NCBI GenBank assembly: GCA_041663205.1
Contig: JBAZQZ010000033.1
Span: 1 to 9,131, forward strand
From: UM-FILTER-38-24 sp041663205
GTDB taxonomy: Bacteria; Patescibacteriota; Gracilibacteria; UBA1369; LOWO2-01-FULL-3
Reading direction: 5' to 3'
DNA: 9,131 bases
Under the pieces are notes generated by a model. The model was not told the DNA's origin. It did no database searches and was given only the letters and a program-made list of their open reading frames with translations. Shown piece after piece: positions 1 to 5,239 of this stretch (position 1 is its first letter; each line of letters starts with the position of its first letter). Both the position numbers and the translations under genes were made by a program.

Positions 1-189
1 CCGCCCACAGCGGAAGACATGAACAATCCAAATCAAAATCAAATTGTGACGTTTAATCTGACGAAAAAACAGATTCAACGGGCGGATGAATTAGTACGAA
101 AAAAGATCTTTAATTCGCGGGCACAAGTGATTTTGATGTTAATCAATACGATGTATCAAGATGAATATTTTGATACCAAACCGAACTAA
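1..189 (+). CDS. Small ribbon-helix-helix-like DNA-binding protein (5' end possibly outside window)
   Basis: An open frame runs from the window edge to a TAA at 187-189 (62 codons visible). An in-frame ATG at 19 would give a complete 56-aa protein, but no promoter or SD can be judged before it, so the gene may begin upstream. The stretch IVTFNLTKKQIQRADELV is followed by a second helix around NSRAQVILMLINTMY. This matches the strand-helix-helix plan of CopG/Arc-type repressors: a short beta strand, a helix, a turn with an NSR motif, then a hydrophobic helix. Such proteins dimerise and bind operators through the paired strands. The N-terminal segment is rich in Asn, Gln and Pro and looks disordered. 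It lies 31 nt upstream of the next gene. A regulatory role is inferred from the fold only. The RHH assignment is moderate, because these domains are short and poorly conserved. Confidence 0.55.
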   Translation, partial: PPTAEDMNNPNQNQIVTFNLTKKQIQRADELVRKKIFNSRAQVILMLINTMYQDEYFDTKPN

Positions 190-190
190 C

Positions 191-220
191 TTTTTTAACT
201 CTTTTTCGCTTTAATCTCTC
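191..220 (+). promoter_or_regulatory. T-rich TATA-like promoter for the 249-aa gene
   Basis: A TTTTTTAAC box starts at 191, exactly 30 nt before the ATG at 221, and is followed by a second T tract (CTTTTTC). An archaeal start site about 25 nt downstream of the box centre would fall at or next to the ATG, so the mRNA is probably leaderless; no SD is present. An A-rich GAACTAAC just upstream could act as a BRE. The same layout occurs before 1014 and 5188. The T tracts follow the preceding stop codon directly and could also terminate that transcript. Confidence 0.6.
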
Positions 221-970
221 ATGAATCGTGCAAAAATTCACAAGAACATGAAAATGATCCTGAACCGGGACGGACAACCCTACGAGTGTGCCAATCCTAA
301 CTCGGTCAAAAATCCGCTCTATGATCAACCATGGTATTATTCGCTGCCCGTGAATTGTATCTTTAAAATCCCTGCATTGAAATCCGAACTCGAAGCCCAA
401 ATCTTACGCAAAATGAACTGGGATCGGTTTGTGTTCCAATTTCCACCGTATATTGATTTGGTGACCAAGACCAAGACATTTATCAATCTCGATAAGAGTA
501 TCTTAGATCGGATTGAGATCCAATCCCCGCGGATGGGGCATGAGCGGATTTATCCCAAAGCTCTCCCGATTCGGACGCGAAATACGATCATTAATGCGTG
601 GAAGCGGTATCGAACCTATCTTGGGATCGATGATTCCATGCAGAAGACTTTTCCACTGTTCTGGGCGATATTGCGGGATTCTTATATTACCAACTATCTC
701 AATGCCAAGAACAATCGCCAAGTCACCAAAATGCAGAAAAACTTGCTCTTTTTATTGACCAAAGTCACTGCGTTACTCTCGGAGATGTTTGATATGGTGA
801 AAGAAAACGTCGAGCCATGGAATCCCCAGTTAGCGACCACCCAAAACATTAATCTCTTGAATCGAGTCCGTCAATTCTTAGAACCAATCCTTTCCCCTGA
901 AAATGATCCCGAAGCCCCGAATCTACTCTATCTCCCCGAAGGCAAAGATCCCGAATTTCATGTTCAATGA
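221..970 (+). CDS. Hypothetical protein, 249 aa
   Basis: I do not recognise this protein. The ATG at 221 is chosen because a TATA-like box sits exactly 30 nt upstream; Met codons at residues 10 and 12 are alternatives. No signal peptide, membrane segment or cysteine cluster is visible. The first half is rich in aromatic and basic residues. A central region of about residues 115-205 looks helical, with many Lys, Arg and Asn, and is followed by a hydrophobic stretch near LLFLLTKVTALLSEMFDMV that reads as an amphipathic helix rather than a membrane span. The C-terminus is Pro- and acid-rich. It sits between an RHH-like protein and the viral TFB, upstream of the terminase, so a role in regulation, DNA binding or packaging is possible. 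A small-terminase role cannot be excluded, but no diagnostic motif supports it. Confidence 0.85.
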   Translation: MNRAKIHKNMKMILNRDGQPYECANPNSVKNPLYDQPWYYSLPVNCIFKIPALKSELEAQILRKMNWDRFVFQFPPYIDLVTKTKTFINLDKSILDRIEIQSPRMGHERIYPKALPIRTRNTIINAWKRYRTYLGIDDSMQKTFPLFWAILRDSYITNYLNAKNNRQVTKMQKNLLFLLTKVTALLSEMFDMVKENVEPWNPQLATTQNINLLNRVRQFLEPILSPENDPEAPNLLYLPEGKDPEFHVQ

Positions 971-983
971 TCGTACTATCATC

Positions 984-1013
984 TTTATAAATGTTCTTTG
1001 GTTCTTTTTTAAT
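984..1013 (+). promoter_or_regulatory. TATA-box promoter of the TFB gene
   Basis: TTTATAAAT at 984-992 is the most canonical archaeal TATA box in the window. It starts exactly 30 nt before the ATG at 1014, which predicts a leaderless mRNA. T-rich sequence, including a TTTTTT run, lies between box and ATG. The box begins 14 nt after the stop codon of the preceding gene. It decides the start of the TFB gene at 1014 rather than the in-frame ATG at 903. Confidence 0.7.
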
Positions 1014-1868
1014 ATGACGACAGTTTTAGATGCACAGAATGATCACTGTCCCGACTGTCATGTACAGTTGTTGACATTTGATAACGAACGCACGTGCCCG
1101 AATTGTGGGTGGGTGGTCTCCGATTTTGAACTGAGCCCGTATATCGTGTTAAAAGACCATAAACGGGATAGCAAACGATTCCCGAATGAAATCCCTCGCT
1201 TTCCCGCGTTTGCGTGCGAGCTCGGGTCTGCTCATATGTATAGTAATTCTCTCATGCGTCATAAATTTCGGGGAAGTCGGTTTGCCGCCGATAACATTCA
1301 ACGACGGATTGTCTATATTTTGATTCATATTGTGCGCACGGGCGACCGTCTTAATCTGCCGCCCGCATTTATTAATGAAGCTCGGATTCTTTTTTGGAAG
1401 CGCAAACATGATTATAATGTGATGTCATGGACGGGAGCATCGTGTTTGTGGTATGTAATGCAGATCCATCATTATTCCATTTCATATGAAGAATTTGCCG
1501 ATATGTGGACATATTTGATTTTTTCCATGACTGCAACCCAATTACGGAGTACTTACCACAAATTATTCCAAAAAGTAAATCGTGATACCCGGACTTGTAT
1601 TATTCTACAAATCCATAAATATTTAGACATGCATCCACAAGAATTGGTGATCTTGGATCCATGTATGAAAATGTTAGCCTATTTTTTTCCCAAACTTTCA
1701 GGACACTCTCCCACCATTATTGCCAGTAGCATTTTATATTTCCAATTAAAACGGCACAAATTTTCGATTTGTCAGCATACGATGTCGGAGTTTTTTGGCC
1801 ACACAGAAGTCTCATTGCGGAATCTCGTTCATTATTTTCAAAAGCACATTCCAGCTAAAACTATTTAA
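1014..1868 (+). CDS. Virus-encoded transcription initiation factor B (TFIIB/TFB family)
   Basis: TFB binds the TBP-TATA complex and recruits RNA polymerase to archaeal promoters. Seen here: an N-terminal zinc ribbon with Cys12-x2-Cys15 and Cys28-x2-Cys31-Gly, which in the family docks on the polymerase. A C-terminal segment (about residues 229-278) matches the second cyclin-like repeat of TFIIB: GHSPTIIASSILYF, then a helix, then GHTEVSLRNLVHYF, corresponding to the conserved SP..IAAA.lY and vTevT.rn elements that contact TBP and DNA. The first cyclin repeat is expected at about residues 75-165 but is strongly diverged. The B-reader/B-linker motifs are not recognisable; the region after the ribbon is basic (KDHKRDSKRF). 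The length of 284 aa is near the roughly 300 aa of cellular TFBs. The start at 1014 is fixed by the TATA box at -30; a longer form from 903 would translate the promoter. The terminase gene follows at once. Replacement or modulation of host TFB is inferred. Confidence 0.88.
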   Translation: MTTVLDAQNDHCPDCHVQLLTFDNERTCPNCGWVVSDFELSPYIVLKDHKRDSKRFPNEIPRFPAFACELGSAHMYSNSLMRHKFRGSRFAADNIQRRIVYILIHIVRTGDRLNLPPAFINEARILFWKRKHDYNVMSWTGASCLWYVMQIHHYSISYEEFADMWTYLIFSMTATQLRSTYHKLFQKVNRDTRTCIILQIHKYLDMHPQELVILDPCMKMLAYFFPKLSGHSPTIIASSILYFQLKRHKFSICQHTMSEFFGHTEVSLRNLVHYFQKHIPAKTI

Positions 1869-1896
1869 ATCTTTTTTTCACTTTATTTAGTGAATA
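1864..1896 (+). promoter_or_regulatory. TATA-like promoter of the terminase gene
   Basis: TTTAAAT at 1864-1870 is followed by CTTTTTTTC and another T-rich stretch. It begins 33 nt before the ATG at 1897, predicting a leader of 0-5 nt. The box overlaps the stop codon of the TFB gene, so the poly-T tract may also terminate TFB transcription. Box plus T tract closely resemble the sites at 191 and 5218. Confidence 0.55.
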
Positions 1897-3846
1897 ATGT
1901 CAAACGAATCCGATGCTCTTAAACAAGCACTCTCCTTTGTCACGGGCAAGAAATTTAGCAATACGCTCCCTCCACTGAAACCCCCCAACCCACAAAATGC
2001 TCAAAGCGACCAAGAAATAATCGACGATCCGCCCGAAGCGACCTATTACAATTCGTATGAAGGATCAATTCTCTATCCGCCCGATCCACAAAATGGGAAA
2101 AAATATTATCATGGTGAAATGCTTCCGACGGGTCACCGAGCGAATTGTCCAATCTTAACCGATGATGAATGGGCTGCGAAATATGAACGCTTTCCAAAAA
2201 AAGAACGGGTCTGGAATGCCAAACGCAAATGTTTAGAAAATAAAACCACATATCCTCCCGTCACATTGGGAGCGGTAGATAAATATTTCATGGATATTCT
2301 CAATCAACATGATCGGGCGATTATCCTTGCCTTTCGGGCTGCCCATAAATCCGTCAATGTGCAAAGGAAGACTAAACGAATGATCTTAGATTGTCATTTA
2401 ACGGTAGTCTATTATGGAGATACTTTTGATCATGCCGATTCGTTTTCTGCCAGTTTACGACGGGAAATGACATATAATGCGAATATTCTTCGTGATTATG
2501 GGTATGTCTTAGATGATGACCAAACCAATCGGACTAATAAAATGTTTTTTGTGTGGCAAAAAAATGATGCTGTCCGTGATCCTGGTTTAACCGTCGGAAG
2601 TATGGATGGAACAGGACAAATGGGTGGTCACCCCGATGTGATTGTTTTGGATGATGTTATCAATGAAAAATCCAAAAATTCCACAGCTCGTTTAGATGGT
2701 GCCAAAGATTGGTTTACCCGTCAAGTCGAACCGATGGCCAAAGATAACACTTATATTTGGATTGTTGGCACAATCAAAGACTCCAAAGATCTCTATTATG
2801 AATTAGAACAAACCCGTATGTGGTATGTCGAGAAACTCAAAGGAATTATGGAGTGGCCGAATCAAAACCAACAAATCCCCGGTGAATCGCATAATCTCAA
2901 GAATCAATGGTATTACACCTATTTTCAAAGCCCCCATGATAAAGAACCCATGATTCGCGGAGTCGCGGGTCTCATTGGCGGTAAAGTCTCTTTTTTGGAA
3001 TATAATAACAATCAATGGTCATGGGAAGGACGCACCCAATATTACCAAAATGATGATCAAGCAAAAGGACTCGATAAGAACCGCATGGCAATGCAAGAAT
3101 TTTTGCTCCGTCGTCAAGCGATTGGGATTGAAGCGTTTGAATCTGAATTTCAAATGAATGTCGTCAAACTCACGGGCAATATGTTGAACTTTGACAATAT
3201 TCGGTTGTTTAATATCAATGATCCGAGTTTAGGCTATTTGGAAGAACTGAAACTCAATTGTGTGGCATTTTATGATCAAGCTCTTGGGCACTCGAATGAA
3301 GCAGATTATAATTGTGTGTCCGTTGTCGCCAATTATCTCGATGAATATTATATCTTAGATTTATTTGTCTGGAAAAATACGGGGAATGGGGTGTTAGGGA
3401 AACAACTCGTATTGGATGGGATTTTGCAATTATATCCCTATATCTCACTTTTAGCCATTGAAGCTGACATGGCGCAAACATCCGATGCAGAAATGTTAGT
3501 GCGATATTTTGAGCAAAAAGGAGTCAATGTCAAAGGACTCTATCAAAATCGTTTCGATACTTCCGAAGATAAAGATTCATCGTCTAAAGTGGTCTTGGAT
3601 TTTGATGGGATTAAAGTCAAAGCTTCAAAGAAAGGGAAAATTCAGCGGATTTATAACCAATGGCAAGGTCGTCTCTTATCTAATCGTATCTTTATGCGGG
3701 AAGGCATTAGTCAAGAAGCTATGAATGAATTTAACAATGAACGCTCGTTTCCGCTCTGTGATCATTTCGATGTATTAGACGCAACGGGTTCTGCTATGGA
3801 TCAATCCGATAAAGGATCAAGCCAAATTCATTTCTTTGGGGAATAA
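1897..3846 (+). CDS. terL: Terminase large subunit (DNA-packaging ATPase and nuclease)
   Basis: TerL drives DNA into the procapsid by ATP hydrolysis and cuts the concatemer. ATPase domain: a degenerate Walker A around residues 146-152 (FRAAHKS, with Lys151 and Ser152), Walker B DVIVLDDV (about 247-254, acidic pair Asp252-Asp253) and the coupling motif IVGTIKD (289-295). Nuclease domain (RNase H-like fold): the first Asp in FYDQA (Asp460) with Asp470 in ADYNCVSVV, a Glu in LLAIEAD (Glu522), and the last acidic cluster in HFDVLDA (Asp625, Asp628). These match the order seen in tailed-virus terminases. At 649 aa it is long, mainly because about 125 residues rich in Pro, Tyr and charged residues precede the ATPase. 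The start at 1897 follows a TATA-like box. No small terminase subunit is recognisable next to it, although the 249-aa protein or the RHH-like protein could fill that role. Portal and capsid genes are not in the window. Confidence 0.93.
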   Translation: MSNESDALKQALSFVTGKKFSNTLPPLKPPNPQNAQSDQEIIDDPPEATYYNSYEGSILYPPDPQNGKKYYHGEMLPTGHRANCPILTDDEWAAKYERFPKKERVWNAKRKCLENKTTYPPVTLGAVDKYFMDILNQHDRAIILAFRAAHKSVNVQRKTKRMILDCHLTVVYYGDTFDHADSFSASLRREMTYNANILRDYGYVLDDDQTNRTNKMFFVWQKNDAVRDPGLTVGSMDGTGQMGGHPDVIVLDDVINEKSKNSTARLDGAKDWFTRQVEPMAKDNTYIWIVGTIKDSKDLYYELEQTRMWYVEKLKGIMEWPNQNQQIPGESHNLKNQWYYTYFQSPHDKEPMIRGVAGLIGGKVSFLEYNNNQWSWEGRTQYYQNDDQAKGLDKNRMAMQEFLLRRQAIGIEAFESEFQMNVVKLTGNMLNFDNIRLFNINDPSLGYLEELKLNCVAFYDQALGHSNEADYNCVSVVANYLDEYYILDLFVWKNTGNGVLGKQLVLDGILQLYPYISLLAIEADMAQTSDAEMLVRYFEQKGVNVKGLYQNRFDTSEDKDSSSKVVLDFDGIKVKASKKGKIQRIYNQWQGRLLSNRIFMREGISQEAMNEFNNERSFPLCDHFDVLDATGSAMDQSDKGSSQIHFFGE

Positions 3847-3851
3847 AAGAA

Positions 3852-3865
3852 GTGATCTCCATCAC
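3852..3865 (-). terminator. Small hairpin with a T-rich tail on the minus strand
   Basis: GTGAT and ATCAC flank a 4-nt loop just after the terminase stop. Read on the minus strand the hairpin is followed by TTCTTTTATTC, so it would suit termination of a leftward transcript crossing the intergenic region. Read on the plus strand no T tract follows. The stem is only 5 bp and archaea rely mainly on the U tract, so this is tentative. Confidence 0.25.
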
Positions 3866-4000
3866 AGCACCCATCACCCTCTCCTACTTGTAATTCGCAA
3901 GTAACCGCAGTTACCGTTGAACCGTTCGACCAGACTCGGGGATGATCATTTGAAGATCTTAGGTGGTATAAGAATATCCCAAGAAGGGATAATAATAGAT

Positions 4001-4051
4001 GGATGCTGTTTGTTTTGGTACAGCATACCAGAAACCATTCCAGTTGTTTTT
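4001..4051 (+). terminator. Hairpin followed by a T5 tract, possible terminase terminator
   Basis: GGATGCTGT at 4001-4009 pairs with ACAGCATACC at 4020-4029: seven contiguous base pairs plus two G-C pairs after a one-base bulge, with a 10-nt loop. A TTTTT run lies at 4047-4051, 17 nt after the stem. The gap is long for a bacterial-type terminator, but a U tract alone can suffice in archaea. It may equally be one arm of a larger RNA fold. Confidence 0.3.
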
Positions 4052-4057
4052 GAGACC

Positions 4058-4084
4058 CGGAACAAACGGAGCAAACGGAGCAAA
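4058..4084 (+). repeat. Three tandem copies of a 9-bp unit
   Basis: CGGAACAAA, CGGAGCAAA and CGGAGCAAA follow one another directly, and CCGAG continues the pattern. The 9-nt period is a multiple of three, so a repeat peptide would be encoded in any frame, but no supported gene covers it. It could be a slippage product, a protein-binding iteron or a remnant of a repetitive coding sequence. Confidence 0.6.
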
Positions 4085-4282
4085 CCGAGTTAGTTGACAT
4101 GGTTTGTTTAAAGTAGCGGGCACAAGACCATGAAAAGCCGTCGAGATGTTAATGAGAACAACCCTATGAAAAATAAGTCTTAATTCCTATAAAAAGATTG
4201 TCATACAACCGATTGAGAATTGAAGGGCATGGTTTATCATAATCATCGATTGCTCTCCGATTTACTTTCCACCTTTACAAGA

Positions 4283-4349
4283 GTCTATGATCGGTAGACA
4301 CAATAGCGTTAGCCCCGAACGCTCCGAGTGATCTTCCAAAGGTATAGAC
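4283..4349. other. Element with nested inverted repeats, candidate structured RNA
   Basis: The strongest stem is AGCGTT (4305-4310) with AACGCT (4318-4323) around a 7-nt loop. Directly outside, CCGA (4324-4327) can pair with TCGG (4291-4294). Further out, GTCTAT (4283-4288) pairs with ATAGAC (4344-4349). Alternatively GTCTA (4283-4287) forms a local hairpin with TAGAC (4295-4299), also with a 7-nt loop. ACCTTT (4271-4276) could pair with AAAGGT (4338-4343) across the outer stem, giving a pseudoknot. All stems are possible on either strand, so orientation is unknown. No known RNA family was recognised. Confidence 0.35.
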
Positions 4350-4379
4350 CAATGGCTCGGCTCTATGTATAGATAGATC

Positions 4380-4399
4380 AAAAGAGTATAAAAAGATAT
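4380..4399 (-). terminator. T-rich tail after the small-gene operon
   Basis: Immediately after the stop codon of the 108-aa gene, the minus strand reads T5 and then T4 runs separated by short AT-rich sequence. This is the usual form of an archaeal U-tract terminator without a stem. The same segment also resembles a TATA box on the minus strand (CTTTTTATA), so it could instead start a transcript into the intergenic region. Confidence 0.4.
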
Positions 4400-4726
4400 T
4401 TAATTCTTTCGATCAAACTCTAACTGCCCGCCATCGATGATTTGGCGACCAAAGATATAGTTGGACGGTTTGGGTTTGCACATATGCTTCCGGGTAGCGG
4501 TTTGTCCCCCATAAAGTTTACCCTCTTTCAATAGAAAGACTTGTGGCATAAATAACATAACCAATACTTTTTCAAATTCGTCCATGGATGTATGTTCCAC
4601 CACAATATGCGCAGGACGTTTGATCACCGATTGAAGAGTGGTTAAATAAGCAAAAAAATCTTCTTGACAGCGAAGAGAGATACGAATCCAATCTTCGCCA
4701 TTTTTACAATGCCATAGATTATACAT
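4400..4726 (-). CDS. Hypothetical protein, 108 aa, last gene of the small-gene operon
   Basis: Not recognised. The frame is open from an ATG at 4756, but the ATG at 4726 is preferred because it shares one base with the stop of the 48-aa gene (TAATG), the same junction as between the two genes before it. An AAGGA lies 12 nt upstream, rather far for an SD. The protein begins MYNLWHCKNGEDWIRISLRC, has a hydrophobic core segment near VLVMLFMPQVFLL that looks like a buried strand or helix rather than a membrane span, and ends in a basic region with Cys, Lys and Arg. Alternating hydrophobic residues suggest a small mixed alpha/beta domain. A poly-T tail follows the stop. The operon as a whole gives no clear function. 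Confidence 0.75.
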   Translation of the reverse strand: MYNLWHCKNGEDWIRISLRCQEDFFAYLTTLQSVIKRPAHIVVEHTSMDEFEKVLVMLFMPQVFLLKEGKLYGGQTATRKHMCKPKPSNYIFGRQIIDGGQLEFDRKN

Positions 4727-4872
4727 TAGTGTAAGCAGTCCTTTTCGTAAGTGCATGATTTACAGAGATAAGTTACATTCCGCATTAATGGTTTTATAAT
4801 AGGTTCTTGATCTTTGGGACGATAAATCGGACACAAGATTAAATATTGAGCATGAATGATTTGATTGCACAT
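4726..4872 (-). CDS. 48-aa protein with a CxxCx5C cysteine cluster
   Basis: Small gene easily missed by size cut-offs. It starts with an ATG overlapping the previous stop by one base (TAATG at 4870-4874) and stops with a TAA that overlaps the next ATG by one base. A GAGGA sequence at 4880-4884 sits 7 nt before the start and is a good SD. The C-terminus reads YLCKSCTYEKDCLH: Cys37-x2-Cys40-x5-Cys46, followed by His48; Cys14 (in LCP) and Cys2 are further candidates. Four ligands could bind one zinc ion or an iron-sulfur cluster. The Cx2Cx5C spacing resembles the C-terminal cluster of Cas4/Dna2-type nucleases, but at 48 aa there is no nuclease domain, so only the metal site is comparable. No function is assigned. 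Confidence 0.72.
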   Translation of the reverse strand: MCNQIIHAQYLILCPIYRPKDQEPIIKPLMRNVTYLCKSCTYEKDCLH

Positions 4873-5096
4873 TAGAGATTCCTCTTTAATGGGGGTGGTA
4901 AGAGATCTTCATAGGTGGGATCGCGATGCATTTTACGAAGATCTTCTTTCATTTTGTCTGCGGTTGTGGTATCCAAATAATATTCGGTATAGTGTTCGGC
5001 GGTGCCTTCAATCTTCTGAATCTGCCATTCGATTTGCACAATGGCATTCTTTAAGATATTCAATTGTCGTTTGATTTCATCGAGTTCGGGTGTCAT
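4872..5096 (-). CDS. 74-aa predicted coiled-coil protein
   Basis: Residues 1-32 (TPELDEIKRQLNILKNAI and on to QIQKI) carry regularly spaced Leu/Ile/Val with charged residues between them, typical of a coiled-coil or amphipathic helix. The second half is acidic-basic mixed and ends in a Pro-rich basic tail (PPPLKRN). No cysteines or membrane segment. The ATG at 5096 overlaps the stop of the 31-aa membrane peptide by 4 nt (ATGA), and a strong SD-like GGGGGAG lies 6 nt upstream at 5103-5109. The gene after it is joined by TAATG. Coupling to a membrane peptide suggests the two may work together, for example as a membrane-attached oligomer, but that is inference. Family unknown. Confidence 0.82.
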   Translation of the reverse strand: MTPELDEIKRQLNILKNAIVQIEWQIQKIEGTAEHYTEYYLDTTTADKMKEDLRKMHRDPTYEDLLPPPLKRNL

Positions 5097-5188
5097 CGTT
5101 TACTCCCCCATTCCATCAACTTTAAAATGACAATCACGATCCCCAAATAAATGGCGATCATAAGAATCATGAGCCAATCCGAATCCAT
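5093..5188 (-). CDS. 31-aa single-pass membrane peptide, first gene of the small-gene operon
   Basis: Small gene easily missed by size cut-offs. The ATG at 5188 lies exactly 30 nt downstream of a TTTTTTAA box, the same spacing as two plus-strand genes, so the mRNA is probably leaderless. The protein is an acidic N-terminus (MDSDW), about 19 hydrophobic residues (LMILMIAIYLGIVIVIL) and a short tail with Lys and Arg. By the positive-inside rule the N-terminus would face outward. The stop overlaps the next ATG by 4 nt. Tiny membrane peptides in viral genomes include holin-like, virion-membrane and host-interaction proteins; nothing here decides between these. Confidence 0.75.
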   Translation of the reverse strand: MDSDWLMILMIAIYLGIVIVILKLMEWGSKR

Positions 5189-5218
5189 GGGATATTTATA
5201 CTGAAAAAGATTAAAAAA
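5189..5218 (-). promoter_or_regulatory. T-rich TATA-like promoter of the small-gene operon
   Basis: On the minus strand TTTTTTAATCTTTTTC begins at 5218, exactly 30 nt before the ATG at 5188. It is nearly identical to the site at 191 (TTTTTTAACTCTTTTTC). An A-rich AAACAAACC precedes it and could be a BRE. A second AT-rich stretch (TATAAATA) lies only about 10 nt from the ATG, too close to be the TATA box of a leaderless gene. The T tracts may also terminate transcription from the 98-aa gene. Confidence 0.65.
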
Positions 5219-5239
5219 GGTTTGTTTGATCCACTATAA

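Larger units (their letters stand above)
3847..4399. other. Gene-free region between convergent units, rich in stem-loops
   Basis: The terminase (plus) and the 108-aa gene (minus) converge on this stretch of about 550 bp. Open frames here are short, overlap and lack promoters. Perfect or near-perfect short inverted repeats are unusually dense: 3852-3865 (GTGAT/ATCAC, 4-nt loop), 3885-3903, 3901-3914 (GTAAC/GTTAC, 4-nt loop), 3975-3991 (TATCCC/GGGATA), 4001-4029, 4081-4106 (CAAACC/GGTTTG) and 4283-4349. Possible minus-strand TATA-like sequences (CTTTTTATA) lie at 4188-4196 and 4387-4395. I found no tRNA-like cloverleaf or RNase P signature by eye. It could encode one or two structured RNAs, act as a bidirectional termination zone, or be a decayed gene. 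Strand and boundaries are undecided. Confidence 0.45.

Noticed and set aside
513..758. Alternative-frame ORFs inside the 249-aa gene and opposite the large genes
   Set aside because: They lie fully within better supported genes, lack start signals and show odd composition.
903..1013. Longer TFB start at ATG 903, adding 37 residues
   Set aside because: It would overlap the 249-aa gene and translate the TATA box at 984-992. The added residues are not TFB-like, and the ATG at 1014 sits exactly 30 nt from the box.
3999..4097. 32-aa plus-strand frame ending in Gly-x-Asn repeats
   Set aside because: It has a stop codon directly before the ATG, no promoter box or SD, and covers a hairpin and the tandem repeat. 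A collagen-like remnant is possible but unsupported.
3828..4100. 90-aa minus-strand open frame with Ser-Val-Cys repeats
   Set aside because: It overlaps the terminase end, has no promoter or SD, and the repeats simply come from the 9-bp DNA repeat. Composition does not look like a real protein.
3847..4399. tRNA, RNase P RNA or CRISPR array in the intergenic region
   Set aside because: GTTCGA-like sequences at 3921-3929 lack a matching T stem, no cloverleaf could be drawn, no RNase P signature was seen, and the only tandem repeat is 9 bp with no spacers. This was by eye; a tRNAscan and Infernal run would settle it.
4727..4756. Start of the 108-aa gene at ATG 4756 (118 aa)
   Set aside because: It would overlap the 48-aa gene by 31 nt, whereas ATG 4726 gives the same TAATG junction seen for the preceding pair. 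The AT-rich box near 4791-4800 lies inside the 48-aa gene.
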